Assembly: GCA_009617715.1 (NCBI GenBank)
Contig: VTFK01000361.1
Coordinates: 372,001-436,000 of the forward strand
Direction: 5' to 3'
DNA from: Plectrocnemia conspersa
Lineage: Eukaryota > Arthropoda > Insecta > Trichoptera > Polycentropodidae
Length of the DNA stretch: 64,000 bases
The notes under the pieces are model-generated. The model saw only the letters and a list, made by a program, of their open reading frames with translations. It had not been told where the DNA came from and did not search any database. Numbering within the stretch: position 1 is the stretch's first letter; the number at the start of each line of letters is the position of its first letter. Positions 13,060 to 25,422 of the stretch are shown piece by piece. A program made the position numbers and the translations under genes.

Positions 13060-13200
13060 GTTGTATTTATGTGCACGTGGTGCATACGCAAGCTGTGAGG
13101 CATCCTAAATCAAAGGGGGTGCGGGGGCGCTAATAACAGGCTGCCCTCGCCCCCGGCGCCTGTGGGCCTCCTTCTTTGCAGTGACAACTCGTGGTTGAAC
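13060..13200. promoter_or_regulatory. Short, very GC-rich island with TCF-like and E-box words
   Basis: About 140 bp of strongly GC-rich sequence in AT-rich DNA. It holds gcacgtgg near 13073, atcaaaggggg near 13108 (a TCF/LEF-like word) and CCCCGGCGCC-type sequence near 13150. No ORF. Candidate regulatory site by inference. Confidence 0.3.
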
Positions 13201-13655
13201 AAATTAATATTAAAATAAAACATAATTAATAAGCATGTTGAATACATAAATACAACATCGTTGAATCTCATTCATAATGTAGTTGTATTTTAAATAACAT
13301 TAATTATATATGTTGTACTACGTTCGATAATTATTTTTTACAATCCCACGACTGTTATACTTGACAAATATTTGTCACTTAATAAGTCATGAGAATGGGT
13401 GTATTTGTACAAATGTTGGCCAATTGTTGATGCAATTCAAAGGACAGCGAATAATTTCGTGACTTGTCGGTGCAATCTCAAAACTTGTTTGAAAACAAGT
13501 ATTTATTTCCTACCACTTGGAATCCGAAAGATTAACAACAAAAAGCAATATATTGCAATGAGCCATAACAAATAATCTAAAAACATTAGTTATAAAATGT
13601 TCTATACATAATTTTTGCAAACATTACTTATAAAAAATTCTATTCAACAATTAAA
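13201..13655. other. AT-rich spacer, no feature seen
   Basis: AT-rich DNA with a few short local inverted words (for example aacttgtttgaaaacaagt near 13481); no gene. Confidence 0.4.
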
Positions 13656-13970
13656 AGATTTCATTATCAGGAATCAGAGAAAAATATTTCACTGAGACTG
13701 CATTACAAGTTGTTATAAATGATTATTTAAAGGCCAAGGATACAAACAAAATCATTAGAGCAGTTTTCTTGGATTTCAAGAGAGCTTTCGAAACAATGGA
13801 CCGAATAATATTGTTTAAGAAATTAAAAATTATCGGTGTGAGTGAAATAGTTTTGAGATGGTTTAATAATTACTAAAAAAGAAAAGCAAGAAGTTAAAAT
13901 AAATTACGCAAATTCCAAAGAGATAATAATATCTTCACCACAGGGCTCCAAATTAGAATAATAGCTGTTT
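13656..13970 (+). mobile_element. Non-LTR retrotransposon reverse-transcriptase fragment
   Basis: The plus-strand translation contains LSGIREKYFTETALQ (the QxGFRxxxSTxxAL block, near 13666-13710) followed in order by AVFLDFKRAFETMDRI (near 13762-13808) and KKLKIIGVSEIVLRWF (to about 13866). These are the expected consecutive reverse-transcriptase motifs of Jockey/CR1/I-type LINEs. A stop at 13875 and later frame breaks show it is a fragment. It is better preserved than the copies at 9930 and 46270. Confidence 0.8.
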
Positions 13971-14879
13971 ATAATTAATAATATAGAAAAATGTAAAATA
14001 CATCTGTATGTCTATGTTATACTTTATATATTTGAATCGTCTATGTTAGAGGCAAAATGTGAAATTCAAAAATTACCTAGTCAATGTATGCACTGTCAAA
14101 TCACTTTAGTTACAGTACACACAAAATAATATACAAACAATGTAACTAGTTATGCTCCCGCTGCTCAGTGTTTGTCAAACTATTCAAAATTAAATAATTT
14201 ATGTATTTATTAGGTATTTTAAACCATTTATATGTAGTAAATCTTTTTTCCATATTATATAATCTGGCTCATTCCCATTCACACGCACCTAACCTATCCA
14301 ATGCTACTTTTATTGGCTCTAAGATTAGTCGTTTGTAAATCAGTTGGTCATTTACGATTTACATAACTCACGTCGGAGAGTTCACACACTCACTAGTTAA
14401 AGCATATATTATTTGGTATTGACAAAATGTAGCATTTTAAGCTTTAACTAAAACTCATAGTTAATACATTCTTTGTCTAGGCATTGTATAATTTATCGAA
14501 ATTTAACTGTAACACATATATAAATGTCAATATAACAAGAATGTCTCTCTCGAACTATTCACTGGCTTATTTGCCATAAATTTCTGTATAAACTTTTGAT
14601 CTTATTTTTTCCGTTCCTACATTTACTAACCTTAAAAATGTATTATCAGGTAAAAAGAAAATTATATATGGTCTAGATGTAATAACGTGTTTTAAAGCTT
14701 AGAATATCCATAAAAAATATTATAATAAACTACTTATTTACTGAAATTTATGATTTCATAATATGATTAAAAATATAATTTTAAATAATAATATAGATAA
14801 ACCAATACTGAAGACTAATTTATACCATAGTTTTTATTTCATATTAAATCAATATTAAAAATTACCTTTTAAAAAGCAC
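13971..14879. other. AT-rich spacer, no feature seen
   Basis: No supported feature beyond possible decayed LINE sequence at the left edge. Confidence 0.4.
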
Positions 14880-15375
14880 GTAATTTACGACCTTAATCAA
14901 TATTGCACTGCCCACGCGCCGCCACTGCGTTCATTCGCTTTATAAATCATTATCGGCGTAGTTTGGGACCGAGCTGGCCTCATCTCCATACATAACTCTC
15001 GAAATATGTTAGTTTTATTCAAATGTGACACGATAATAGTGGGCGGAGGGGAGTCGGGTTTAATACGCGAAAAGACCAAAGCTCCGCGCGCTGCTTCCTT
15101 GTTTATTTTATATAAATTATTTAGCGTCGAACAAACAGTTTCGCCACTCAAATATGATACAAGAAGAAGAATAACACAACCCCCGAGATGGTGGGAAATT
15201 TAAAAATATGAATCAGCGTTTTATAGTAACTACAGTAGTATTAAAAGAGAGGCGCCTTCGAAGAATTCCGTGCTTAAACGCCTTTAACGATTCGTTATAC
15301 GAAATTGTTATGTTATTATGAAAAATCCAATTTAGACCTCGTTGCGCGCGTGCGTGTTTGTGTCATTACTGTAAT
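14880..15375. promoter_or_regulatory. CpG-rich island, candidate regulatory element
   Basis: About 500 bp with raised GC, including ggcggaggggag near 15042 (GC-box-like) and cgcgcgctgc near 15086. ORFs of 84 codons (minus) and 65 codons (plus) overlap on opposite strands, as expected when stops are locally rare, and neither shows a domain. Confidence 0.3.
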
Positions 15376-16299
15376 TCATGGGGATTTGCTTAAATAAACT
15401 CTTTAGATAGTAAATTGTTTTAATTTACCAAATAGACAAATTCGACTTTCATAGCTACAAATTAATTCGGAAATAATTATTCTTATTAAATTGGTATATA
15501 TATATATATATAATTAAAAAGGTAATTTAACGTTTAATAGAAGACGACAATTATTTATGGCAATCCATTCTTTGTGTTTTGTATTACAGAGAGAAGCGAG
15601 AAGCAAGTCTGGTCCGTAATTATTGACAGCTGTAAATGTACAGCAAAACGTGAACGTGATCAATTTGGAGCATCGTGCTATGACAAATTCCTCAGTAAAT
15701 GGTTAGAACCGTTGAAACAAATTGACGACGTTTTGAAAACGATTTATGGAGATATTCTACTTCATTAACAATAATAGAGCTCCTAAATTTTTAGTTTAAA
15801 TGTTTACACTGGAGAACAATTTATTCATGTGATACACATACCTAGGCATACTTTAAAAAATATAATACTCTCAATATTTCTATTGATTTCCGATAGCATA
15901 CAATAGTGTAGATTAAACCCTATAATATTATACTATGTTAGAAATGAATAAACATTTAATTTATTCACTTCAAAAAAATAATATTAGTGAAATTTCATTA
16001 ATAATATTTCTTTGTATATTAGCCACAGCGAAATTAGTATTTTTATCTTCAATATGCCGATAAAGGAATAGAATATTTTTAGCGCTACCTAGTATGTAAT
16101 ATGTTCAGTCAGGGTCTATCAGGGAGTGAGCAAGAACAAGAACATTAGGTCTTGGTAATTCAATATGTTGAAAAAAATAGATCCCGTATAAAATTCAAAG
16201 AAAAATATTTATAGAATCTTTGAAATTCTCTTTCACATAAAGATAATTATGTTTTTTTATAAAAAATCACATAAAATAGCTATAGCCGATAAGGAAATA
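15376..16299. other. AT-rich spacer with (AT)n microsatellite
   Basis: An AT dinucleotide repeat occupies about 15495-15513. A 64-codon ORF at 15574-15768 matches nothing I recognise. Otherwise featureless. Confidence 0.4.
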
Positions 16300-16329
16300 A
16301 AGATTAGCTTTTAAATGAAACTAAATGAT

Positions 16330-17060
16330 CAAACAAAACATTGGAAAAAGCTATATCATATTTTTTCCTCTGAAAGAGCTAGCGATTTTTGGATTTGATG
16401 TACGCATTGGAAGTTCACATATCGGTAATTTTCTTATATTAATTGAACTGTTATGTAAATATGATATAATATAAGCGGAGCATGTTTCTAAAGTTCGAGC
16501 TGCATAAAAATACAACATGAGAATGCAGGTTAATTATCTCTCAAGGAGAATATGAAACGAGTTTATAAATATTTGCGGTTCTTATTTTTAAAACGCGATC
16601 TTTGCGGAAGATAAGAAGGCTAAATATGTTGCTATTATTGCTGATGCGACTCCAGATTCATCTCGTAAGGAACAAACGACATTAATTATTTGTTATGTCA
16701 AGTTCAGCATTATTTTATTGTATGCATTGATCATTTTCATATGCTTTGATATTTTTTCTAATAAAACAGGACAAGAAATTGTTAACCGACTTTTAATTTT
16801 GTTACAGAAATTAAAATAATTTATTTATTTTAAAGATGACGGAGCCAATATGGTAGGAAAGTAGTAGGGTGTGAAAGCAGTAATTTTGCTTGAAAATAGC
16901 AATTGTACATTTGCTGGTACTTAAAAATCTTGCCGAAATGGAATTATCAGATTCTTGCAAAGAAGCAACAACATTCTTTGGTACTGTACAGTAAATTTAT
17001 AATTTCTTTAGTGGAAGTCCAAAAACATTGGATACTTTAAAACAATATTTAAGTTTTTGC
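16330..17060 (+). mobile_element. hAT-superfamily (ZMYM1-like) transposase relic
   Basis: Interrupted plus-strand frames give LAIFGFDVRIGSSHIGNFL (near 16380-16437), the YLSRRIQNEFI-like block near 16530-16568, KKAKYVAIIADATPD (near 16616-16660; first catalytic aspartate region), then NKTGQEIVNRLL (16760-16800), FKDDGANMVGK (near 16830-16862) and NFFSGSPKTLDTL (near 17001-17040). The order matches the ZMYM1/TTF-type hAT transposases. Many stops and frameshifts mean it is dead. Decayed C-terminal sequence may continue to about 17640. Confidence 0.75.
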
Positions 17061-17650
17061 GATCAGCTTTGAATGAACTTGATTTAAAAAGCCATCTCCT
17101 TGATTCACAAACACAGATTCCTGTTTTTAAAAAATATTTGTCAAAAATTGAATGTGTTTGGCTGAAAATAATAATGTTATAACATCAAACAAATGACATT
17201 ATTAAAACCTGTGATGTATAAAAGATGATATTCATTGAAAATCCAAATATATATTCCTAAAATTATCAATTCAATAATAATTTAACTTTCGCATTGATTT
17301 CAATAAATACATTTTTTGACGTTTTATTAAAATTTAATGAAATGGATTGAGATAATATAGTTTTTCAAGCAAAATTATTGTTAAAAAAATATGAAAATGA
17401 TATAAGTGACATAATTGTAAAATAACTATAATTGCTGAAGCGTATTTGCGAATCCAATTTTAACTATCCATGAAACCGGCAGAATCAGTAACGACATGAG
17501 ATATCAGAACATACCGATTTTGCTTTGATTTTTTAAACTTGAGTGTAGCAAAAAGTGAAATATGATTTAGTGGTCTAAAAAGATTTTTTATAAGAATAAG
17601 TCAAGAGCGATTAAATAGACTGGCAACACTCATCATTACTTACAAGGTAG
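17061..17650. other. AT-rich DNA, probably decayed hAT 3' part
   Basis: Follows the recognisable transposase without a boundary that I can see; no intact gene. Confidence 0.3.
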
Positions 17651-17654
17651 CGCA

Positions 17655-17875
17655 TATTTTAAACTTCTGATATATGTATGCGCGTATGATAAGATACATT
17701 CCCTTTCGCTCGCTCGCGTGCTAAGTGAAGAGAGTGAGTGAGAGATAAGGGCGTGCGTTACGTGCGTTCCGCACGCCCTTATTTCTCACTCCCTCTCGTC
17801 ACTTAACACGCGAGCAAGCGAAAGGGAACGTATCTCACCATACGCATCTGTATAATAACAGAAGTTTCTAATATA
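17655..17875. repeat. Foldback (long inverted repeat) element, about 100-bp arms
   Basis: Two arms are reverse complements around a centre near 17764. The left arm includes ccctttcgctcgctcgcgtg and ataagggcgtgcg; the right arm mirrors them as cgcacgcccttat and cacgcgagcaagcgaaaggg. Outer parts (acttctgatatatgtatgcg on the left, cgcatctgtataataacaga on the right) also pair imperfectly. It has no coding capacity and no relation to the other foldback family here. It is probably a MITE or foldback element; an uninterrupted transcript would form a long hairpin. Confidence 0.75.
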
Positions 17876-18899
17876 AAGGCACACAAAGCTTCTTTAAAAT
17901 AATTAACTTTTATAATCGAATAAATATTTAATACTATTGATTTCATTTACTTCCCCAACGTATACTTTATTATTTTCCTCGGATTACACATTTTCTCTGA
18001 AAGGTGTTAAGTTAACTTGATAAAAGTATGATTGTGTTTTCCCATTTTATTAAATATTATCTCCTTCAAGGCGAATCCGCATTATTGTGGGTTAAAAATT
18101 GCAAAATAGAAAAATTAATTTGATTTAATTTTTTTAAATACACCTTAACGATGATAACAGATAAAGTAAGGAAATAAGCAAAATACGTAATTTGTAATGA
18201 TACTTAATTCTGAATAACGACAATAGTTTGAAATGTATATGACTTATATAAAGGATAAAAACTTGATGTTTACTAATTCTAGATTCGAGATTTATCTTGT
18301 CAGTTTAATGTTATATTTTATTTTCTATCATGTTTGTGATAAAAACAGTGAAACCACAATTTTTACGTTATACAGACAGCATCTCAACAGTATTAAAAAA
18401 AATTTTTCGACATCGTTTGATGATTCAGATAAGGAACTTTAAACCATGTTTAGATGCTTTGTCATACAAAAGGGAAACATACATTATTTAATATATATAT
18501 AGAAATGTCCTTCTTTGATTCAAAGATTTTGAAAGATAGTTCAAAAACACATTACATAATACATGTACATAGCTAGAATTATGAATAACTGAAATATAAC
18601 TACTAATCTACCACTCGAAAGACCGCGATTACGCTAGAGGTATAGCGAAAAAGATACTCAGGATATAATCTGAAACTTGTTATCGTTTTACTTAAAGTCT
18701 ATAGAAAGAATTTATATAATAAAAATGAACGTAAGTACCACTACATAATATTGTATTATCCAAGGAAACTCCCGTGCTTAAATGCTTAAAAATGCGTTTT
18801 ATTATCCTTAAAATTATATTTAACTAATGGAGACTGTATTAAAATAACTAAAGAATTTTTTACCATAATATAACACAAGAGTTCTTCAAAAATCAACCT
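17876..18899. other. AT-rich spacer, no feature seen
   Basis: A 69-codon ORF at 18233-18442 is compositionally unremarkable; nothing else is supported. Confidence 0.4.
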
Positions 18900-19400
18900 C
18901 ACAAAAGGTTTCAGACAGCTGACGTCTCGCCGTTAACATAATCCCAGTGCGTAAAATGCGAGGATACGCGGAAAAACTGATCGACTTTTAATGGCCGTCG
19001 CTTTTGTACTGTCCCGCGGGGTAAGGCCGGTAAAATATACTGTCTTTTTTTACTTTACTTTACCTCACCCATCCGAAGCAAGCGACGAGGATCGATAGCC
19101 GGCGGCGACGCGCTCGATCATCGGCGTTGATCGCGTCAGGCTAGTTTAGTTTAGTCGCACGGGATATTTAAAAAGTTTTTGAAAGGCAAATTCTATGTTA
19201 TTAAACGTGGCTTATTTGAGCGGAAGGTATCATCATTGAGGTGATTAACGCCTCTTTTATTGGACCCTTTCGCGCTCATCACCGCCTAATATGACAACTA
19301 AAGTGCGCTAATTATTTAATTTTATTATTTGGATACGCGCGACAATTTTGACGAGAAGATGGGGCACACGTGACGATGCCTGGTTTGAACCTCAAACATA
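18900..19400. promoter_or_regulatory. CpG-rich island with homeodomain-like words
   Basis: Strong GC/CpG block near 18920-19150, then a TAAT-rich shoulder. Words include ataatccc (K50/Otx-like, near 18938), cttttaatgg (near 18986), cttttattgg (posterior Hox/Caudal-like, near 19254) and ctaattattt (near 19309). No ORF of note. One of the better enhancer candidates in the desert, but by motif reading only. Confidence 0.35.
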
Positions 19401-20239
19401 ATTACAGCTATATCATTATGTATTTAAGTATTTTCAGTGAAAAATATATTTTATTGAGTTGACACAATAATTATATTTACTCTGAAAGTGAAGAAATAAA
19501 GTCAAGAAAATGATTTCTTAAAGCATTTTATTTTAGAACACCCCTTCAATAATTTTAGGCATAGTCTAGGAATCAATTGATCGATTTCAAATCCAATCAA
19601 AAAAACTATTCAGCTTTGTTTAGCTAAGCAAAAATGTAATGATAAAATAGTATTTAATACACTAATTATTACGAAAAAGCGAATTATAATATATAATATA
19701 AAAATACGTTAAGCAAAAATATTAAATAAATGGTTTAACATAGAAAATATGCAAATTAAAAATTCTTTTATGCAAGGTATATTTAGAAAGTAAAAATACA
19801 AGGTTATTAAAAATTGAAAGGATTTTTATAGTGCAAGGTTAGTTTAATTTATTTCGTGCATTAGAAAAAATTCTTAAATTTCATCTCCTTTTTTCTGTGT
19901 ATGGCAATGAACTTAAAGTATGAAGATGTATTTTTCATTTTTAAATAACGAGTAAAAGAATATTTGTTGTAACTGGTAAAAAAACGTTTTCACGTGCGTT
20001 TAATTTAACAATGGAAATAAGTGTATAAAACCAATATTTTTAGACTGTCATTGAAAACTTTGCGCGCGTTAGGTGCAGATTAATAGATTTTATTTATTTA
20101 CTTTTTGAATATCCCTAATAAATATATGGCAAAGCAATTATATAATGGAAAAACAAATCTAGCACACTTCCTGAAATATAAAATGAATATTAAAATTAGA
20201 AAATAAAGTAACCGATTGCCATTGGAGAGCCCAAAAAAT
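19401..20239. other. AT-rich spacer, no feature seen
   Basis: No supported feature. Confidence 0.4.
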
Positions 20240-20990
20240 AAAATCTACGTAAAATCCTATATTGAATATTTTTACACATAAAATTATCGTGGGAAAAAGA
20301 AAACTCTCACTGGGGGAAAATCAAGACCGAGAAAATCGACTCGGTCGTCTATCGGTTAAGTTGATGGGGGGTCGAGCAGCGGTTGTTCGTGGAAAATTTG
20401 GGGTTGTAAACCCGCATGATGGCTTACGATGGCTCCGAGGGGTAAGCGTAGGGTGGATCCGGAACAAATGGTGCGGAACCATCGCGCTTTTTAGCACCGG
20501 AAAGGATAATAACCGTAAACTGACGCTTTTCGCCAGACTCAGCGCATTTAAATTGTATTGCTTTCCCGAATATACCGAAAGCTATGAATTTAGCTTCACT
20601 TGCTGCGAAACAAAGCTGCGGGTAAGTGATCGGCAACAAAAATGTCGATCATTTTTACAATATATATATATATTAATCATATTCACACAGAGCGTTTACT
20701 ATAATCGGCTAGCGGACGATGATGATGACGAACGAAAAAAAATAATAAAACAAAACCAGTTTGACAAGGCGAGACAACAGATGCTGAAGATAATGTTCGC
20801 CATTATTTCTTTGGCCAAAATCGAGATTTACAAGTTTTTCTACGGACTCGCTCACACATACACAGGTACGTACTCGAGAACATACTCGAGCTTATCCATA
20901 GATTATCTGGCGTTCACGAATTATCTCGTCCCGCCGTACGAGGCTATTTCATTTTAATAACACATAATGCGCCCAAACCGAATCGTCTGA
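20240..20990 (+). other. Unrecognised 231-codon ORF in a GC-elevated island
   Basis: An ATG-started frame runs from 20262 to the stop at 20957, the longest intronless ORF of the left 49 kb. I recognise no domain. The N-terminal half is basic and mixed, the middle holds IYILIIF from a TA-rich tract near 20660, then an acidic DDDDDE patch followed by lysines, and a tyrosine-rich C-terminus. A strong splice-donor consensus (gcgggtaagtgat, donor GT near 20622) lies inside the frame, so a real transcript might splice there rather than read through. Alternatives are a conserved noncoding island with few stops by chance, or an exon of an unknown gene or lncRNA. Coding status is doubtful. Confidence 0.2.
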
Positions 20991-22199
20991 AATACCATAA
21001 AAATATTTTTATCTCGCATCATAATCTAAAGTTTAATGAGTAAATTAATTGGATTTAAAATTGAACAATCTGTCCTGAGAGCGGCGCAAGCTTTCGATAC
21101 AGTCAACCTAACGATGAGCGAGTTGAGCTTTTATATACTGAAAATACTCAAAAGCATTCTAATATTCAATTTATCATGAAAAATATGCCTAAACAAAATC
21201 ATTGTACAAATCCTAACAATGAATCAATTGGATTGAATTGAATATTTAACAAACTTTGTATGTCTTCGAATGAAGTTTGCTTTATAAATATTAAGTACAA
21301 TAGATTTTTTTTATTACATTTTCATCAATTGTATTTTCATTTTCATTTTCATCAGTACTAAGTCTATCACTGGTTTATTTCTAGCAAGTGTAACTTTTTT
21401 ACTACCGACAATTTTATTTAATAATACAAATAACTATAAAAAATATAACTATTCAATTATATAAAACCCTTAAGAGACGTTTAAAATAACGCTATTTATT
21501 AAATCTATGAACTGTAATCAAATTTATCCCAAATGAAACAATGCATATATTTTTAATACATAGTTTTATAACATAATAATTACATGCGGTAGTAAAAATA
21601 TAGTTAATTTATTAGTTACTATCATAACAAAAATCATGTATTGTATTGGATACTGAAAATGTATTTAAAACAATTTGCGTACAAAAAAATCACTTTCTCC
21701 ACATTAAAATATATTAACTACAATCTACACCAATGGAACCTAAAATGAATTAAATAAATGGACTCATCATTCAATATCATGCTGATTACTTTAATTTATA
21801 ATAAATGCTTTCCAAAACTAGGAAAAAAATTACACCTATTTTTTTCTTCTATTCTACCATGAAAACATACTGAAGAGCCTAATATCGATATGACACATTT
21901 TAAATATGTGCTGTAATCATGCTATTATATATATTACGATATATGGTATATGGATTGCTCCATAAAAATACAGCTGTTAGTATAATACATTTCATATTTT
22001 AATTTGGTACATATTATAAAATATGTGTGAATGCTTTATGATGCATAAGTAATAAAGAAATAAATATATGAATAAATAGAGCAACAATCTCCTAAACTTT
22101 TAAGAATCACCCATTACGTTCTTATTAAGTAGACAAAAACTTGACAATAACAAAATATAAAATTATAAATATTTTTAAATATAATTATAAATTCATAAA
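20991..22199. other. AT-rich spacer, no feature seen
   Basis: AT-rich intergenic sequence; a short ttttcattttcattttcat repeat lies near 21333. Confidence 0.4.
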
Positions 22200-22570
22200 A
22201 AGCTCTCTCTTGCATCCTTTCTCACCCTCATGGCAGCAATATCAAAAAGCCTGATAACCACACAGAGGTCCTATATGAATGCGTATCCGATAAACGACCT
22301 CACCGCCGTGGATATAAAAAATAACATCCATTATTTGCCGCGCACGACCTGCTCCCAACATCCGACCAAGAATTCTCTCATGTGCTATGATCATCATTCA
22401 GCCCGTACCCAATATGTGTGATACGGTCCTGTATACACATACACACATTCGATAACCAAAATCGATACTTTTAATTTATTACAAATAAGAACGGAGCAAC
22501 CGCAGTTGTAGCGGTGGTGTTGAGAAATTGCGTCGATTTCGCAACGCGAAAAAGCTGCGTGTACCGAACA
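22200..22570. promoter_or_regulatory. GC-elevated island, candidate regulatory element
   Basis: Moderate GC block with a domain-less 63-codon ORF (22230-22421). It includes gccgccgtggatat-like sequence near 22302 and cgcaacgcgaaaaagctgcg near 22540. Regulatory role is inference. Confidence 0.25.
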
Positions 22571-23490
22571 CGTTTCACGTATATTAATATAACATAAAAG
22601 AAAGTCTTATATATAGATATAATATAAATAATGAGCGTATGAATGAAAAACGAAACATAAAAGATGTATTGTGAGAGCGGATACGCATGCCAAATGTTGC
22701 GACTTAATTTAATAATAATTTCCTATATTTTATTTTATTCTATGCAAGTTATACTTGCACAATATATACTACGTGTAGGTATAATATATTGCAAATGTTG
22801 AACTTCACAAGCTAAGGAGTAAAATTTGAAAGACGGCCTAATTGCCGCTGCATCTTGGTAAGCTGTCAGTCAGAGCTGCATTTAAAAACTGTTTATGTGG
22901 GTCCTTTTGGAAACTGCTGGATTAACTTTTTAATACTTAAAAAACGATATTGTAGCATATTAGTTTTTTATTTCACATATGAAGTTCTTATTATTGCTAA
23001 AATTATTATTATTTTATATCTATGTCATGAACTTGAGCGTTATCATTTAATTAAAAAATACTAATAATTTTATAATTGTATTAACACTAAACATTTTAAT
23101 TTAATAATTTTAGGTAATGAATTAGTTATAGTGGTTGCCCATTATAATCTTATTGTATTTAAAATGGTCCATAAAAATACAAATCTGAGTTACATGACTT
23201 GACAAGTTCTTAAAATGAAAATATTTAATAATAAAAATAATAATGGCGCAAACTCGCTGGATAGTTTATGAAAACTGAAAAGGTTTCATTCTCGAGCGTA
23301 AATGTTCTGGCCACGATGACAAGAATAAAGAACGCAATCGCCATTCTCTAGGACAGTGGCCTACAAAATATATACCAAGCAAATAAACGAAAAATTGACA
23401 GCTGGGATGCATTCGGACATTCTTAGAAGAGTTGGTAGCAAATATTTTAGAGTGTATGTGTACATTTAGGGGTACACACAATGTTTTCTG
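22571..23490. other. AT-rich spacer, no supported gene
   Basis: Short domain-less ORFs near 22855-23064 and 23266-23481; the latter sits in a slightly GC-richer patch. Nothing recognised. Confidence 0.35.
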
Positions 23491-23575
23491 GCCATAGGAT
23501 ACGCAGGCCTGTCGAGAGGGGGGGGGGATAAATTCTTGGGGCCCGTTTTTCTTGACGGGCCCAACTCAAGAATAT
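23491..23575. repeat. G-run and GGGCCC hairpin, possible DNA-transposon end
   Basis: A run of ten Gs near 23518-23527 is followed by an inverted pair gggcccgt (23539-23546) and acgggccc (23555-23562). The layout resembles degenerate ends of some hAT-like repeats, but I could not find a partner end or target duplication. Confidence 0.3.
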
Positions 23576-24109
23576 ATTTATAAAAAAAATAAAAATCGAC
23601 CTCAAGTAATGAATATGAACTAAACTGACGTATTTCAGGTATAAGTTTCATTAGCCATTTTTATATATACAATAAATAAAAGAAGCGGAACATTGCCTTC
23701 AAAACCACCCACTTTCTAGGTAGTACTTACATAATAAAAAATTATTAATTCAAAGGGATGGATTGTAGGTTTTTGCCACAAATTTGTTTGCAAATTATTG
23801 TTGACTTTATTGCTTCTTGAACTTTTAATAATATTAGACATGAGAGAAATTATTCAACGAATGTAAATTAGTGGCAGTAAATTTTGGTATTCGATCTAAA
23901 AACTCAGATCAAACAGGAAGAAGTAAACAAATAATGAAAAATCAGCAACAGCATAAGCTGAATTATATAAATTTAATGTTTTTATAGATTATTTTATTGG
24001 TAATTTGACAACTGGATTTATTGTAGCAAAATAAATAAATAATACACTTAGTTTTATGTAGTTATTCTTAAAAAAAAATCTCGAAGAAACAGTTTCGAAT
24101 CTATCCCGA

Positions 24110-24850
24110 AAATATATTTTAAAATATGTCATTTCAGTAAAATCATATTGGAATACATTTTCACCAGTGAAAATATAAATTATTGAGCATGTACTAGTAA
24201 AAATATATGATTTCAACTATTATATATGTAGTAATATGTATAATTACATTCTTATCATTATTTATTTACATCCGATGTATAAATATTACAGTGAATGTGT
24301 ATTTTTTGGTAAAGTTATATTTTCACTAGTAAAATCAAAATACATTTTTACCAGTAGATATACATTTCTACTAGCGAAAATATAATTGAACTGATATGCT
24401 GTTTAAGCTATAAAATGTTTAAGAAACTCAATTTGACAGTTGTGAAACGTCCATTTGCTGTTCAAACCCAAACCTAACCTAATGAAAGTTCTAAAACTAA
24501 TTATAGGTTTAGAACTTTCATTAGGTCAAGTCTAAAATACAAACATAGTAAACTCATCAGGGGAAAATAAGCAGAAGAATAAGTACAGACAGACATCACA
24601 TCTCACATATTGCTCCATAGCTTGTCAGCATTTTGATATTACACTGTTTTAAAAATATGAGAGCTATCTTTACTGATATTTCTATGAACTTCTAATATAA
24701 GAAGGCTGATCAAAATATATTCAAACCGAATTTTGTTCAATAGGAGACCGCAAAAACAATTATCACTTCCCAGAAGGCAAAATTTCACGTCAAACGCAAT
24801 AACATCGTGTCGTGTAAAATAGAGCCATTAAAAATTGATTGTTTGCATAG
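24110..24850 (-). mobile_element. Composite foldback repeat family, inverted copy
   Basis: Read on the minus strand, this runs from one foldback arm (aaaacaattatcacttcc, ttcacgtcaaacgcaataac; 24760-24805) through caaaattcggtttgaatat, gcagaagaataagtacagac, gtttgggtttgaacagcaaa and tttcactggtgaaaatgta, in the same order as the plus-strand copy at 36560-37410. No ORF. It differs by indels and by a perfect 19-bp hairpin at 24477-24526 that the other copies lack. Only one arm of the palindrome is present. Confidence 0.75.
24477..24526. repeat. Perfect 19-bp hairpin inside the repeat copy
   Basis: Arms 24477-24495 (acctaatgaaagttctaaa) and 24508-24526 are exact reverse complements with a 12-nt loop. 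It appears to arise from an inverted duplication of sequence at the edge of the gttaggtttgggtttgaac block. Confidence 0.85.
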
Positions 24851-25420
24851 AGTTTTGGCGGTCTGAAATAATTTTTAATCCCATGTTTAGCATTTTGAAA
24901 AATTATTGCATGATCTTAGAAGAGATAAAATATACAAATACACCTCTGATGGCTTGAAAAAAAATCACATCTACAAGTTTTTTGTTAGATCTAGGATTGA
25001 TGTGTAAATATCAGAATTAGGTTTGGACCCACAGGACCGCAGCATATACCTGTATAAGGCAAATAAGAAAATTCAAATACTGATACAAGTTTTTGAAGAA
25101 GGAAGGCAAAACTTTGGACCCAAATATAAATGCGCTATAATCTTAGCTTTCGTGGAGTTTTACTTCACGAAAAGATTCAAGAAAGAATTCTTCCATTGAC
25201 TTATGTACATTTTATACAAAATTAAGAAAGTCAGTCGAAAAAATATTATTTGATATTGGTCTCGCGTACCTGACCTAAAACATTGCCCTAAAGATGTTAA
25301 TACTCAACTGAGATTTAGAGAAGTAGAAATTAGAAACAAATAAATAAAAGATAAATGATTTATGGATTATGTGTATACATTCTTGAAAAGATGGTTCGGT
25401 GACGATTGCACCTACTAAGA
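24851..25420. other. AT-rich spacer, unclassified
   Basis: No gene. Some sequence may be old mobile-element DNA, but I recognise no protein motif. Confidence 0.35.
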
Positions 25421-25422
25421 TT

